64,000 bases of DNA, taken from the NCBI RefSeq assembly GCF_029227915.1, contig NC_079879.1, forward strand, positions 32,308,501-32,372,500, written 5' to 3'. Every line of letters begins with the position of its first letter. Position 1 is the stretch's first letter. This document shows positions 9,881 to 23,692 of the stretch, piece by piece. A model generated the notes under the pieces. The model saw only the letters and a list, made by a program, of their open reading frames with translations. It was not told where the DNA came from and searched no databases. Both the position numbers and the translations under genes were made by a program. The DNA is from Hydractinia symbiolongicarpus. Its lineage: Eukaryota > Cnidaria > Hydrozoa > Anthoathecata > Hydractiniidae.

Positions 9881-12800
9881 CTTTGACCTTTTATACGTGA
9901 TAAATGAGCCTATTGGACTCCAAGAAATAACATTCTTCTTAATTTATCATGATTGCTGGAACTCAGCGATTACACTGGCCGCTGTGATAGCGCTTTATTT
10001 AAAACTGTAGATAACCAAGTTATTTTTTACTTTGGGACCAATCCTAGCCGTTAGCCCGCGCTGAAGAAATAGAGGCAGTTTGGAAAACAACATTTCATTG
10101 ACTTTCTAACGGTATCAGTCCGTTTGAGTTACAACGGTTGCGTAACATTTTCGTACCAACTTATATTTAGCGATATGTTTCTGATATTACTAGGCTACAT
10201 CGCTTTTAACAGTGAAACGACTGACTGTGGGATTAAATTGAACTGACTTTGGACTTTGACCTTATAAATGTGTTAAATGAGCCAATTGGACTTCAAGAAG
10301 TAACATTTTTCATAATTTGACACGATTGTTGGAACTCAGCGATTACACTGACCGCTGTGATAGCGCTTTATTTAAAACTGTAGATAAATAAGTCATTTTT
10401 TACTGTGGGACAAATTCTAGCCGTTAGCGCGCTGACGAAATAGAGAAAGTTTCAAGAACTACATTTCATTGACTTTCTAACGATATCAGTCCGTTTGAGT
10501 TAACACGGTTGCGTCACATATTCGTATCAACATGTATTTAGCGATATGTTTCTGATATTACTAGGTTACATCGCTTTCAACAGTGAAACGATTGACTGCC
10601 GGACTTAATTGAACTGATTTTGGACTTTGACCTTATTAATGTGATAAATGAGCCAATTCGACTCCAAGAAATAACATTCTTCTTAATTTGACATGATTGC
10701 TGTAACTCAGCGATTACACTAGTCGGTGTGATAGCGCTTTATTTAAAAGTTTAGATGAATAAGTCATTTTTTACTGTGGGACAAATCCTAGCCGTTAGCG
10801 CGCTGACGAAGTAGAATCAGTTTCAAAAACTACATCTCATCGACTTACTAACGGTATCAGTCCGTTTCACCTACAACGGATGCGTCTCCTATATGTACCA
10901 ACATGTTTTTAGCGATATGTTTCTGATATTACGAGGTTGCATTGCTTTTAACGGTGAAACGATTGACTGTGGGACTTAATTGAACTGGTTTGGACATTGA
11001 CTTTGTTAATGTGATAAGTGAGACAATTGGATCCCCAGAAGTAACATTCTTCTTAATTTGACATGATTGCTCGAACTCAGCGATTACACTGGGCGCTGTG
11101 GTAGCGCTTTACTTAAGAAAGTAGATAAATAAGTCATTTTTTACTGTGGGACCAATCCTAACCGTTAGCGCGCTCTGAAGAAATAGAGACAACTTCAAAA
11201 ACTACATTTCATTGACTTTCTAACGGTATCAATCTGTTTGAGTTACAACGGTTGCGTCTCCTATTCGTACCAACATGTATTGATCGATATTTTTTCTGAT
11301 ATTGCTAGGTTGCATCGCTTTTAACAGTGAAAAGATTGACTGTGGGACTTAATTGAACTGATTTTGGACTTTGACCTTATATACGTGATAAATGAGCCTA
11401 TTGGACTCCAAGAAATAACATTCTTCTTAATTTGACATGATTGCTCGAACTCAGCGATTACACTGGGCGCTGTGGTAGCGCTTTACTTAAAAATGTAGAT
11501 AATTAAGTCATTTTTTACTGTGGGACCAATCCTAACCGTTAGCGCGCGCTGAAGAAATAGAGACAACTTCAAAAACTACATTTCATTGACTTTCTAACGG
11601 TATCAATCTGTTTGAGTTACAACGGTTGCGTCTCCTATTCGTACCAACATGTATTGAGCGATATTTTTCTGATATTGCTAGGTTTCATCGCTTTTAACAG
11701 TGAAAAGATTGACTGTGGGACTTAATTGAACTGATTTTGGACTTTGACCTTATATACGTGATAAATGAGCCTATTGGACTCCAAGAAATAACATTCTTCT
11801 TAATTTGACATGATTGATGGAACTCAGCGATTACACTGGGCGCTGTGATAGCGCTTTATTTAAAACTGTAGATAAATAAGTTATTTTTTACTATGGGACC
11901 AATCCTAGCCGTTAGCCGGCCCTGAAGAAATAGAGAAAGTTTCGAAAACTACATTTCATTGACTTTCTAACGGTATCAGTCCGTTTGAGTTACAACCGTT
12001 TGCGTCACATATTCGTACCAACATGTGTGTAGCGATATGTTTCTGATATTACTAGGTTCCATCGCTTTTAACAGTGAAACGATTGACTGTGTGACTTAAT
12101 TGAACTGATTTTAGACTTCAAACTTATAAATGTGATAAATGAGACAATTGGACCCCAAGAAATAACATTCTTCTTAATTTGACATGATTGATGGAACTCA
12201 GCGATTACACTGGGCGCTGTGATAGCGCTTTATTTAAAACTGTAGATAAATAAGTTATTTTTTACTATGGGACCAATCCTAGCCGTTAGCCGGCGCTGAA
12301 GAAATAGAGAAAGTTTCGAAAACTACATTTCTTTGACTTTCTAACAGTATCAGTCCGTTTGAGTTACAAGGTTGCTTCACATATTCGTACCAAAATGGAT
12401 GTAGCAATATGTTTCAGATATTACTAGGTTACATCGCTTTCAACAGTGAAACGATTGACTGTGGGACTTAATTGAACTGATTTTGGACTTTGACCTTATT
12501 AATGTGATAAATGAGCCAATTCGACTCCAAGAAAAAACATTCTTCTTAATTTGACATGATTGCTGTAAGTCAGCGATTACACTAGTCGGTGTGATAGCGC
12601 TTTATTTAAAAGTTTAGATGAATAAGTCATTTTTTGCTGTGGGACAAATCCTAGCCGTTAGCGCGCTGACGAAGTAGAATCAGTTTCAAAAACTACATCT
12701 CATTGACTTACTAACGGTATCAGTCCGTTTCACCTACAACGGATGCGTCACCTATATGTGCCAACATGTTTTTAGCGATATGTTTCTGATATTACGAGGT

Positions 12801-13047
12801 TGCATTGCTTTTAACGGTGAAACGATTGACTGTGGGACTTAATTGAACTGGTTTGGACATTGACTTTGTTAATGTTATAAGTGAGAAAATTGGATCCCCA
12901 GAAGTAACATTCTTCTTAATTTGACATGATTGCTCGAACTCAGCGATTACACTGGGCGCTGTGGTAGCGCTTTACTTAAAAATGTAGATAAATAAGTCTT
13001 TTTTTACTGTGGGACCAATCCTAACCGTTATCGCGCGCTGAAGAAAT
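9699..13047. repeat. First H-D-E-G segment, with B/C units
   Basis: Monomer starts and classes: 9699 H, 10071 D, 10442 E/F, 10813 G, 11185 B, 11559 B, 11932 C, 12306 C/F, 12676 G. The unit at 10442 starts as E (TTTCAAGAAC, TTCGTATCAAC) and becomes F at GGTTACATCGCTTTCAACAG near 10565. The unit at 12306 starts A/C-like and becomes F at TCTTTGACTTTCTAACAG near 12332. Both therefore reach G through an F tail, which supports a fixed F-to-G junction. No non-satellite sequence is present. Confidence 0.8.
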
Positions 13048-13468
13048 AGAGACAACTTCAAAAACTACATTTCATTGACTTTCTAACGGTATCAGTCCGT
13101 TTGAGTTACAACGGTTGCGTCACATATTCGTACCAACATGTATTTAGCAATATGTTTCTGATGTTACTAGGTTGCATCGCTCTTAACGGTGGAACGATTG
13201 ACTATGGGCCTTAATTGAACTGATTTTAGTCTTCAAACTTATAAATGAGATAAATGAGACAATTGGACCCCCAGGAATAACATTCTTCTTAATTTGACAT
13301 GATTGCTCGAACTCAGCGATTACACTGGGCGCTGTGGTAGCGCTTTACTTAAAAATGTAGATAAATAAGTCATTTTTTACTGTGGGACCAATCCTAACCG
13401 TTAGCGCGCGCTGAAGAAATAGAGACAACTTCAAAAACTACATTTCATTGACTTTCTAACGGTATCAA

Positions 13469-14588
13469 TCTGTTTGAGTTACAACGGTTGCGTCTCCTAT
13501 TCGTACCAACATGTATTGAGCGATATTTTTCTGATATTGCTAGGTTTCATCGCTTTTAACAGTGAAAAGATTGACTGTGGGACTTAATTGAACTGATTTT
13601 GGACTTCAAACTTATAAATGTGATAAATGAGACAATTGGACCCCAAGAAATAACATTCTTCTTAATTTGACATGATTGCTCGACTTCAGCTATTCCACTG
13701 TGCTCTGTGGTGGTACTAAGTTTAAAAGTGTAGATAAATAAGTCAGTTTTAACTGTGGGACCAATCCTAGCCGTTAGCGGGCGCTGAAGAGATAGAGAAA
13801 GTTTCAAAAACTACATTTCATTGACTTTCTAACGGAATCAGTCCGTTTGAGTTACAACGGTTGCGTCACATATTCGTACCAACATGTATTTAGCGATATG
13901 TTTCTGATGTTACTAGGTTGCATCGCTCTTAACGGTGGAACGATTGACTATGGGCCTTAATTGAACTGATTTTAGTCTTCAAACTTATAAATGTGATAAA
14001 TGAGACAATTGGACTCCAAGAAATAACATTCTTCTTAATTTGACATGATTGATGGAACTCAGCGATTACACTGGGCGCTGTGATAGCGCTTTATTTAAAA
14101 CTGTAGATAAATAAGTTATTTTTTACTGTGGGACCAATCCTAGCCGTTAGCCGGCCCTGAAGAAATAGAGACAACTTCAAAAATTACATTTCATTGACTT
14201 TGTAACGGTATCAATCTGTTTGAGTTACAACCGTTTGCGTTACATATTCGTACCAACATGTGTTTAGCGATATGTTTCTGATATTACTAGGTTCCATCGC
14301 TTTTAACAGTGAAACGATTGACTGTGTGACTTAATTGAACTGATTTTAGACTTCAAACTTATAAATGTGATAAATGAGACAATTGGACCCCAAGAAATAA
14401 CATTCTTCTTAATTTGACATGATTGCTCGACTTCAGCTATTCCACTGTGCTCTGTGGTAGCGCTTTACTTAAAAGTGTAGATAAATAAGTCAGTTTTAAC
14501 TGTGGGACAAATCCTAGCCGTTAGCGCGCGCTGAAGAAATAGAGAAAGTTTCAAAAACTACATTTCATTGACTTTCTAATGGTATCAG
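13469..14588. repeat. 3-mer tandem duplication, copy 1 (1120 bp)
   Basis: Line-by-line comparison shows that 13469-14614 is identical to 14589-15734, which is 1146 bp at an offset of 1120 bp (three monomers). Shared private variants include AACGGAATCAGTCC, TTTTAGTCTTC, TGATTGATGG and GTACTAAGTTT. Identity ends at 13468 on the left and at 14615/15735 on the right. Confidence 0.93.
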
Positions 14589-15734
14589 TCTGTTTGAGTT
14601 ACAACGGTTGCGTCTCCTATTCGTACCAACATGTATTGAGCGATATTTTTCTGATATTGCTAGGTTTCATCGCTTTTAACAGTGAAAAGATTGACTGTGG
14701 GACTTAATTGAACTGATTTTGGACTTCAAACTTATAAATGTGATAAATGAGACAATTGGACCCCAAGAAATAACATTCTTCTTAATTTGACATGATTGCT
14801 CGACTTCAGCTATTCCACTGTGCTCTGTGGTGGTACTAAGTTTAAAAGTGTAGATAAATAAGTCAGTTTTAACTGTGGGACCAATCCTAGCCGTTAGCGG
14901 GCGCTGAAGAGATAGAGAAAGTTTCAAAAACTACATTTCATTGACTTTCTAACGGAATCAGTCCGTTTGAGTTACAACGGTTGCGTCACATATTCGTACC
15001 AACATGTATTTAGCGATATGTTTCTGATGTTACTAGGTTGCATCGCTCTTAACGGTGGAACGATTGACTATGGGCCTTAATTGAACTGATTTTAGTCTTC
15101 AAACTTATAAATGTGATAAATGAGACAATTGGACTCCAAGAAATAACATTCTTCTTAATTTGACATGATTGATGGAACTCAGCGATTACACTGGGCGCTG
15201 TGATAGCGCTTTATTTAAAACTGTAGATAAATAAGTTATTTTTTACTGTGGGACCAATCCTAGCCGTTAGCCGGCCCTGAAGAAATAGAGACAACTTCAA
15301 AAATTACATTTCATTGACTTTGTAACGGTATCAATCTGTTTGAGTTACAACCGTTTGCGTTACATATTCGTACCAACATGTGTTTAGCGATATGTTTCTG
15401 ATATTACTAGGTTCCATCGCTTTTAACAGTGAAACGATTGACTGTGTGACTTAATTGAACTGATTTTAGACTTCAAACTTATAAATGTGATAAATGAGAC
15501 AATTGGACCCCAAGAAATAACATTCTTCTTAATTTGACATGATTGCTCGACTTCAGCTATTCCACTGTGCTCTGTGGTAGCGCTTTACTTAAAAGTGTAG
15601 ATAAATAAGTCAGTTTTAACTGTGGGACAAATCCTAGCCGTTAGCGCGCGCTGAAGAAATAGAGAAAGTTTCAAAAACTACATTTCATTGACTTTCTAAT
15701 GGTATCAGTCTGTTTGAGTTACAACGGTTGCGTC
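14589..15734. repeat. 3-mer tandem duplication, copy 2
   Basis: This second copy directly abuts copy 1. The first difference to the right is GTCTCC (14615) against GTCACC (15735). No mismatch was seen across the 1146 bp, which indicates either a very recent unequal exchange or an assembly duplication. Confidence 0.93.
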
Positions 15735-16993
15735 ACCTATTCGTCCAACATGAATTGAGCGATATTTTTCTTATTTTGCTAGGTTGCATCGCTTTTAACA
15801 GTGAAAAGATTGACTGTGGGACTTAATTGAACTGATTGTGGACTTTGATCTTATATACGTGATAAATGAGCCTATTGGACTCTAAGAAATAACATTCTTC
15901 TTAATTTGACATGATTGCTGGAACTCAGCGATTACACTGGCCGCTGTGATAGCGCTTTATTTAAAACTGTAGATAACCAAGTTATTTTTTACTTTGGGAC
16001 CAATCCTAGCCGTTAGCCCGCGCTGAAGAAATAGAGACAGTTTGGAAAACTACATTTCATTGACTTTCCAACGGTATCAGTCCGTTTGAGTTACAACGGT
16101 TGCGTAACATTTTCGTACCAACTTATATTTAGCGATATGTTTCTGATATTACTAGGCTACATCGCTTTTAACAGTGAAACGACTGACTGTGGGATTAAAT
16201 TGAACTGACTTTGGACTTTGACATTATAAATGTGTTAAATGAGCCAATTGGACTCCAAGAAGTAACATTTTTCATAATTTGACACGATTGTTGGAACTCA
16301 GCGATTACACTGGCCTCTGTGATAGCGCTTTTTTTAAAACTGTAGATAAATAAGTCATTTTTTACTGTGGGACAAATTCTAGCCGTTAGCGCGCTGACGA
16401 AATAGAGAAAGTTTCAAGAACTACATTTCATTGACTTTCTAACGGTATCAGTCCGTTTGAGTTACAACGGTTCCGTCACATATTCGTATCAACATGTATT
16501 TAGCGATATGTTTCTGATATTACTAGGTTGCATCGCTTTTAACCGTGAAAAGATTGACTGTGTGACTTAATTGAACTGATTTTGGACTTTGATTTTATAT
16601 ATGTGATAAATGATCCTATTGGACTCCGAGAAATAACATTCTTCTTAATTTGACATGATTGCTGGAACTCAGCGATTACACTGGCCGCTGTGATAGCGCT
16701 TTATTTAAACCTGTAGAAAATTAAGTCGTTTTTTACTGTGGGACCAATCCTAGCCGTTAGCTCGCGCTGAAGAAATAGAGACAGTTTCAAAGACTATATT
16801 TCTTTGACTTTCTAACAGTATCAGTCCGTTTGAGTTACAAGGTTGCTTCACATATTCGTACCAAAATGAATGTAGCAATATGTTTCAGATATTACTAGGT
16901 TACGTCGCTTTCAACAGTGAAACGATTGACTGTGGGACTTAATTGAGCTGATCTTGGACTTTGACCTTATTAATGTGATAAATAAGCCAATTC

Positions 16994-17844
16994 GACTCCA
17001 AGAAATAACATTCTTCTTAATTTGACATGATTGCTGTAACTCAGCGATTACACTAGTCGGTGTGATAGCGCCTTATTTAAAAGTTTAGATGAATAAGTCA
17101 TTTTTTACTGTGGGACAAATCCTAGCCGTTAGCGCGCTGACGAAGTAGAATCAGTTTCGAAAACTACATTTCATTGACTTTCTAACGGTATCAATCTGTT
17201 TGAGTTACAACGGTTGCGTCACATATTCGTACCAACATGTATTTAGCAATATGTTTCTGATGTTACTAGGTTGCATTGCTCTTAACGGTGGAACGATTGA
17301 CTATGGGCCTTAATTGAACTGATTTTAGACTTCAAACTTATAAATGTGATAAATGAGACAATTGGACCCCCAGGAAAAACATTCTTCTTAATTTGACATG
17401 ATTGCTCGAACTCAGCGATTACACTGGGCGCTGTGGTAGCGCTTTACTTAAAAATGTAGATAAATAAGTCATTTTTTACTGTGGGACCAATCCTAACCGT
17501 TAGCGCGCGCTAAAAAAACAGAGACAACTTCAAAAACAACATTTCATTGACTTTCTAACGGTATCAATCTGTTTGAGTTACAACGGTTGCGTCTCCTATT
17601 CGTTCCAACATGTATTGAGCGATATTTTTCTGATATTGCTAGGTTGCATCGCTCTTAACGGTGGAGCGATTGACTATGGGCCTTAATTGAACTGATTTTA
17701 GACTTCAAACTTATAAATGTGATAAATGAGACAATTGGACCCCCAGGAATAACATTCTTCTTAATTTGACATGATTGCTCGACTTCAGCTTTCACACTGG
17801 GCGCTGTGGTAGCGCTTTACTTAAAAATGTAGATAAATAAGTCA
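16994..17844. repeat. Perfect 851-bp repeat, copy 1 of 4-mer unit
   Basis: This stretch is identical to 18484-19334 at an offset of 1490 bp (four monomers). Shared private variants include GCGCCTTATTT, CCAGGAAAAAC, GCGCTAAAAAAACA, TCGTTCCAACATG and GGTGGAGCG. Bounding differences are 16993 C/18483 G and 17845 T/19335 A. Confidence 0.92.
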
Positions 17845-18483
17845 TTTTTTACTGTGGGACCAATCCTAACCGTTAGCGCGCGCTGAAGAAATAGAGAAAG
17901 TTTCGAAAACTACATTTCATTGACTTTCTAATGGTATCAGTCCGTTTGAGTTACAACGGTTGGGTCACATATTCGTACCAACATGTATTTAGCGATATGT
18001 TTCTGATGTTACTAGGTTGCATAGCTCTTAACGGTGGAACGATTGACTATGGGCCTTAATTGAACTGATTTTAGACTTCAAACTTATAAATGTGATAAAT
18101 GAGACAATTGGACCCCCAGGAATAAAATTCTTCTTAATTTGACATGATTGCTCGAACTCAGCGATTACACTGGGCGCGGTGGTAGCGCTTTACTTAAAAA
18201 TGTAGATAAATAAGTCATTTTTTACTGTGGGACCAATCCTAACCGTTAGCGCGCGCTGAAGAAATAGAGAGAACTTCAAAAACTACATTTCATTGATTTT
18301 CTAACGGTATCAATCTGTTTGAGTTACAACGGTTGCGTCTCCTATTCGTACCAACATGTATTGAGCGATATTTTTCTGATATTGCTAGGTTGCATCGCTT
18401 TTAACAGTGAAAAGATTGACTGTGGGACATAATTGAACTGATTTTGGACTTTGACCTTATATACGTAATAAATGAGCCTATTG

Positions 18484-19334
18484 GACTCCAAGAAATAACA
18501 TTCTTCTTAATTTGACATGATTGCTGTAACTCAGCGATTACACTAGTCGGTGTGATAGCGCCTTATTTAAAAGTTTAGATGAATAAGTCATTTTTTACTG
18601 TGGGACAAATCCTAGCCGTTAGCGCGCTGACGAAGTAGAATCAGTTTCGAAAACTACATTTCATTGACTTTCTAACGGTATCAATCTGTTTGAGTTACAA
18701 CGGTTGCGTCACATATTCGTACCAACATGTATTTAGCAATATGTTTCTGATGTTACTAGGTTGCATTGCTCTTAACGGTGGAACGATTGACTATGGGCCT
18801 TAATTGAACTGATTTTAGACTTCAAACTTATAAATGTGATAAATGAGACAATTGGACCCCCAGGAAAAACATTCTTCTTAATTTGACATGATTGCTCGAA
18901 CTCAGCGATTACACTGGGCGCTGTGGTAGCGCTTTACTTAAAAATGTAGATAAATAAGTCATTTTTTACTGTGGGACCAATCCTAACCGTTAGCGCGCGC
19001 TAAAAAAACAGAGACAACTTCAAAAACAACATTTCATTGACTTTCTAACGGTATCAATCTGTTTGAGTTACAACGGTTGCGTCTCCTATTCGTTCCAACA
19101 TGTATTGAGCGATATTTTTCTGATATTGCTAGGTTGCATCGCTCTTAACGGTGGAGCGATTGACTATGGGCCTTAATTGAACTGATTTTAGACTTCAAAC
19201 TTATAAATGTGATAAATGAGACAATTGGACCCCCAGGAATAACATTCTTCTTAATTTGACATGATTGCTCGACTTCAGCTTTCACACTGGGCGCTGTGGT
19301 AGCGCTTTACTTAAAAATGTAGATAAATAAGTCA
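18484..19334. repeat. Perfect 851-bp repeat, copy 2 of 4-mer unit
   Basis: This is the copy of 16994-17844. Its left end lies inside the B/F chimera that starts at 18266. That unit is class B up to about 18483 and class F after it, so the copy boundary and the class switch coincide, as expected for an unequal-exchange joint. Confidence 0.92.
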
Positions 19335-22300
19335 ATTTTTATTGTGGTACCAATCCTAACCGTTATCGCGCGCTGAAGAAATAGAGAAAGTTTCGAAAAC
19401 TACATTTCATTGACTTTCTAACGGTATCAGTCCGTTTGAGTTACAATGGTTGCGTCACATATTCGTACCAACATGTATTTAGCGATATGTTTCAGATGTT
19501 ACTAGGTTGCATCGCTCTTAACGGTGGAACAATTGACTATGGGCCTTAATTGAACTGATTTTAGACTTCAAACTTATAAATGTGATAAATGAGACAATTG
19601 GACCCCCAGGAATAACATTCTTCTTAATTTGACATGATTGCTCGAACTCAGCGATTACACTGGGCGCTGTGGCAGCGCTTTACTTAAAAATGTAGATAAA
19701 TAAGTCATTTTTTACTGTGGGACCAATCCTAACCGTTAGCGCGCGCTGAAGAAATAGAGACAACTTCAAAAACTATATTTCATTGATTTTCTAACGGTAT
19801 CAATCTGTTTGAGTTACAAGGTTGCTTCACATATTCGTACCAAAATGAATGTAGCAATATGTTTCAGATATTACTAGGTTACATCGCTTTCAACAGTGAA
19901 ACGATTGACTGTGGGACTTAATTGAACTGATTTTGGACTTTGACCTTATTAATGTGATAAATAAGCCAATTCGACTCCAAGAAATAACATTTTTCTTAAT
20001 TTGACATGATTGCTGTAACTCAGCGATTACACTAGTCGGTGTGATAGCGCTTTATTTAAAAGTTTAGATTAATAAGTCATTTTTTACTGTGGGACAAATC
20101 CTAGCCGTTAGCGCGCTGACGAAGTAGAATCAGTTTCGAAAACTACATTTCATTGACTTTCTAACGGTATCAGTCCGTTTGAGTTACAACGGTTGCGTCA
20201 CATATTCGTACCAACATGTATTTAGCGATATGTTTCTGATGTTACTAGATTGCATCGCTCTTAACGGTGGAACGATTGACTATGGGCCTTAATTGAACTG
20301 ATTTTAGACTTCAAACTTATAAATGTGATAAATGAGACAATTGGACCCCCAGGAATAACATTCTTCTTAATTTGACATGATTGCTCGAACTCAGCGATTA
20401 CACTGGGCGCTGTGGTAGCGCTTTACTTAAAAATGTAGATAAATAAGTCATTTTTTACTGTGGGACCAATCCTAACCGTTAGCGCGCGCTGAAAAAGTAG
20501 AGACAACTTCAAAAACTACATTTCATTGACTTTATAACGGTATCAATCTGTTTGAGTTACAACAGTTGCGTCTCCTATTCGTACCAACATGTATTGAGCG
20601 ATATTTTTCTGATATTGCTAGGTTGCATCGCTCTTAACGGTGGAACGATTGACTATGGGCCTTAATTGAACTGATTTTAGACTTCAAACTTATAAATGTG
20701 ATAAATGAGACAATTGGACCCCCAGGAATAACATTCTTCTTAATTTGACATGATTGCTCGACTTCAGCTTTCACACTGGGCGCTGTGGTAGCGCTTTACT
20801 TAAAAATGTAGATAAATAAGTCATTTTTTACTGTGGGACCAATCCTAACCGTTAGCGCGCGCTGAAGAAATAGAGAAAGTTTCAAAAACTACATTTCATT
20901 GACTTTCTAACGGTATCAGTCCGTTTGAATTACAACGCTTGCGTCACATATTCGTACCAACATGTATTTAGCGATATGTTTCTGATGTTACTAGGTTGCA
21001 TCGCTCTTAACGGTGGAACGATTGACTATGGGCCTTAATTGAACTGATTTTAGACTTCAAAATTATAAATGTGATAAATGAGACAATTGGACCCCCAGGA
21101 ATAACATTCTTCATAATTTGACATGATTGCTCGAACTCAGCGATTACACTGGGCGCTGTGGTAGCGCTTTACTTAAAAATGTAGATAAATAAGTCATTTT
21201 TTACTGTGGGACCAATCCTAACCGTTAGCGCGCGCTGAAGAAATAGAGACAACTTCATAAACTACATTTCATTGATTTTCTAACGGTATCAATCTGTTTG
21301 AGTTACAACGGTTGCATCTCCTATTCGTACCAACATGTATTGAGCGATATTTTTCTGATATTGCTAGGTTGCATCGCTTTTAACAGTGAAAAGATTGACT
21401 GTGGGACTTAATTGAACTGATTTTGGACTTTGACCTTATATACGTGATAAATGAGCCTATTGGACTCCAAGAAATAACATTCTTCTTAATTTGACATGAT
21501 TGCTGGAACTCAGCGATTACACTGGGCGCTGTGATAGCGCTTTATTTAAAACTGTAGATAAATAAGTTATTTTTTACTGTGGGACCAATCCTAGCCGTTA
21601 GCCGGCGCTGAAGAAATAGTGAAATTTTCGAAAACTACATTTCATTGACTTTCTAACGGTATCAGTCCGTTTGAGTTACAACGGTTTGCCTCACATATTC
21701 GTACCAACATGTGTTTAGCAATATGTTTCTGATATTACTAGTTTCCATCGCTTTTAACAGTGAAGAGATTGACTGTGGGACTTAATTGAACTGATTTTGG
21801 ACTTTGACCTTATATACGTGATAAATGAGCCTATTGGACTCCAAGAAATAACATTCTTCTTAATTTGACATGAATGCTGGAACTCAGCGATTACACTGGG
21901 CGCTGTGATAGCGCTTTATTTAAAACTGTAGATAAATAAGTTATTTTTTACTGTGGGACCAATCCTAGCCGTTAGCCGGCGCTGAAGAAATAGAGAAATT
22001 TTCGAAAACTACATTTCATTGACTTTCTAACGGTATCAGTCCGTTTGAGTTACAACGGTTGCGTCACATATTCGTACCAACATGTATTTAGCGATACGTT
22101 TCTGATGTTACTAGGTTGCATCGGTTTTAACGGTGGAACGATTGACTATGGGCCTTAATTGAACTGATTTTAGACTTCAAACTTATAAATGTGATAAATG
22201 AGACAATTGGACCCCCACGAATAACATTCTTCTTAATTTGACATGATTGCCCGAACTCAGCGATTACACTGGGCGCTGTGGTAGCGCTTTACTTAAAAAT

Positions 22301-23692
22301 GTAGATAAATAAGTCATTTTTTACTGTGGGACCAATCCTAACCGTTAGCGCGCGCTGAAGAAATACAGACAACTTCAAAAACTACATTTCATTGATTTTC
22401 TAACGGTATCAATCTGTTTGAGTTACAACGGTTGCGTCACATGTTTGTACCAACATGTGTTTGGCAATATGTTTCTGATATTACTAGGTTCCATCGCTTT
22501 TAACAGTGAAAAGATTGACTGTGGGACTTAATTGAACTAATTTTGGACTTTGACCTTATATACGTGATAAATGAGCCTATTGGACTCCAAGAAATAACAT
22601 TCTTCTTAATTTGACATGATTGCTGGAACTCAGCGATTACACTGGGCGCTGTGATAGCGCTTTATTTAAAACTGTAGATAAATAAGTTATTTTTTACTGT
22701 GGGACCAATCCTAGCCGTTAGCCGGCGCTGAAGAAATAGAGAAATTTTCGAAAACTACATTTCATTGACTTTCTAACGGTATCAGTGCGTTTGAGTTACA
22801 ACGGTTTGCGTCACATATTCGTACCAACATGTGTTTAGCGATATGTTTCTGATATTACTAGGTTCCATCGCTTTTAACAGTGAAACGATTGACTGTGTGA
22901 CTTAATTGAACTGATTTTAGACTTCAAACTTATAAATGTGATAAATGAGACAATTGGACCCCAAGAAATAACATTCTTCTTAATTTGATCGGATTGCTCG
23001 ACTTCAGCTATTACACTGTGCTCTGTGATAGCGCTTTATTTAGAACTGTTGATAAATAAGTTATTTTTTACTGCTGGACCAATCCTAGCCGTTAGCCGGC
23101 GCTGAAGAAATAGAGAAATTTTCGAAAACTACATTTCATTGACTTTCTAACTGTATCAGTCCGTTTGAGTTACAGCGGTTGCGTCACATATTCGTACCAA
23201 CATGTATTTAGCGATACGTTTCTGATGTAACTAGGTTGCATCGGTTTTAACGGTGGAACGATTGACTATGGGACTTAATTGAACTGATTTTAGACTTTAA
23301 ACTTATAAATGTGATAAATGAGACAATTGTACCCCCAGAAATAACATTCATCTTAATTTGACATGATTGCTCGAGCTCAGCGATTACACTGGGCGCTGTG
23401 GTAGCGCTTTACTTAAAAATGTAAATAAATAAGTCATTTTTTACTGTCAGACCAATCCTAACCGTTAGCGAGCGCTGAAGAAATAGAGACAACTTCAAAA
23501 ATTACATTTCATTGACTTTGTAACGGTATCAATCTGTTTGAGTTACAACGGTTGCGTCACCTATTCGTCCAACATGAATTGAGCGACATTTTTCTGATAT
23601 TGCTAGGTTGCATAGAATTTAACAGTGAAAAGATTGACTGTGGGACTTAATTGAACTGATTTTGGACTTTGACCTTATATACGTGATAAATA

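Larger units (their letters stand above)
13048..16032. repeat. A/B/C chimeric block with 3-mer duplication
   Basis: Monomer starts and classes: 13048 A, 13421 B/C, 13794 A/B, 14167 H/C, 14541 A/B/C, 14914 A/B, 15287 H/C, 15661 A/H. The last unit has an A-type head (TTTCTAATGGTATCAGTCTG) and switches to H (CACCTATTCGTCC) near 15735, leading into D at 16033. Several tails carry TCAGTTTTAACTGTGGG. Confidence 0.78.
16033..23111. repeat. 4-mer higher-order repeat (~1490 bp) followed by C/L units
   Basis: Monomer starts and classes: 16033 D, 16404 E, 16777 F; then three tandem 4-mers [17147 G/A, 17520 B/A, 17893 A, 18266 B/F], [18637 G/A, 19010 B/A, 19383 A, 19756 B/F], [20126 G/A, 20499 B/A, 20872 A, 21245 B]; then 21618 C/B, 21992 L/A, 22365 B/C, 22738 C. 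The G/A units keep only the first ~10 bp of G (AGAATCAGTTTC) and then continue as A. The B/F units supply the F tail that leads into the next G head. Confidence 0.82.
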
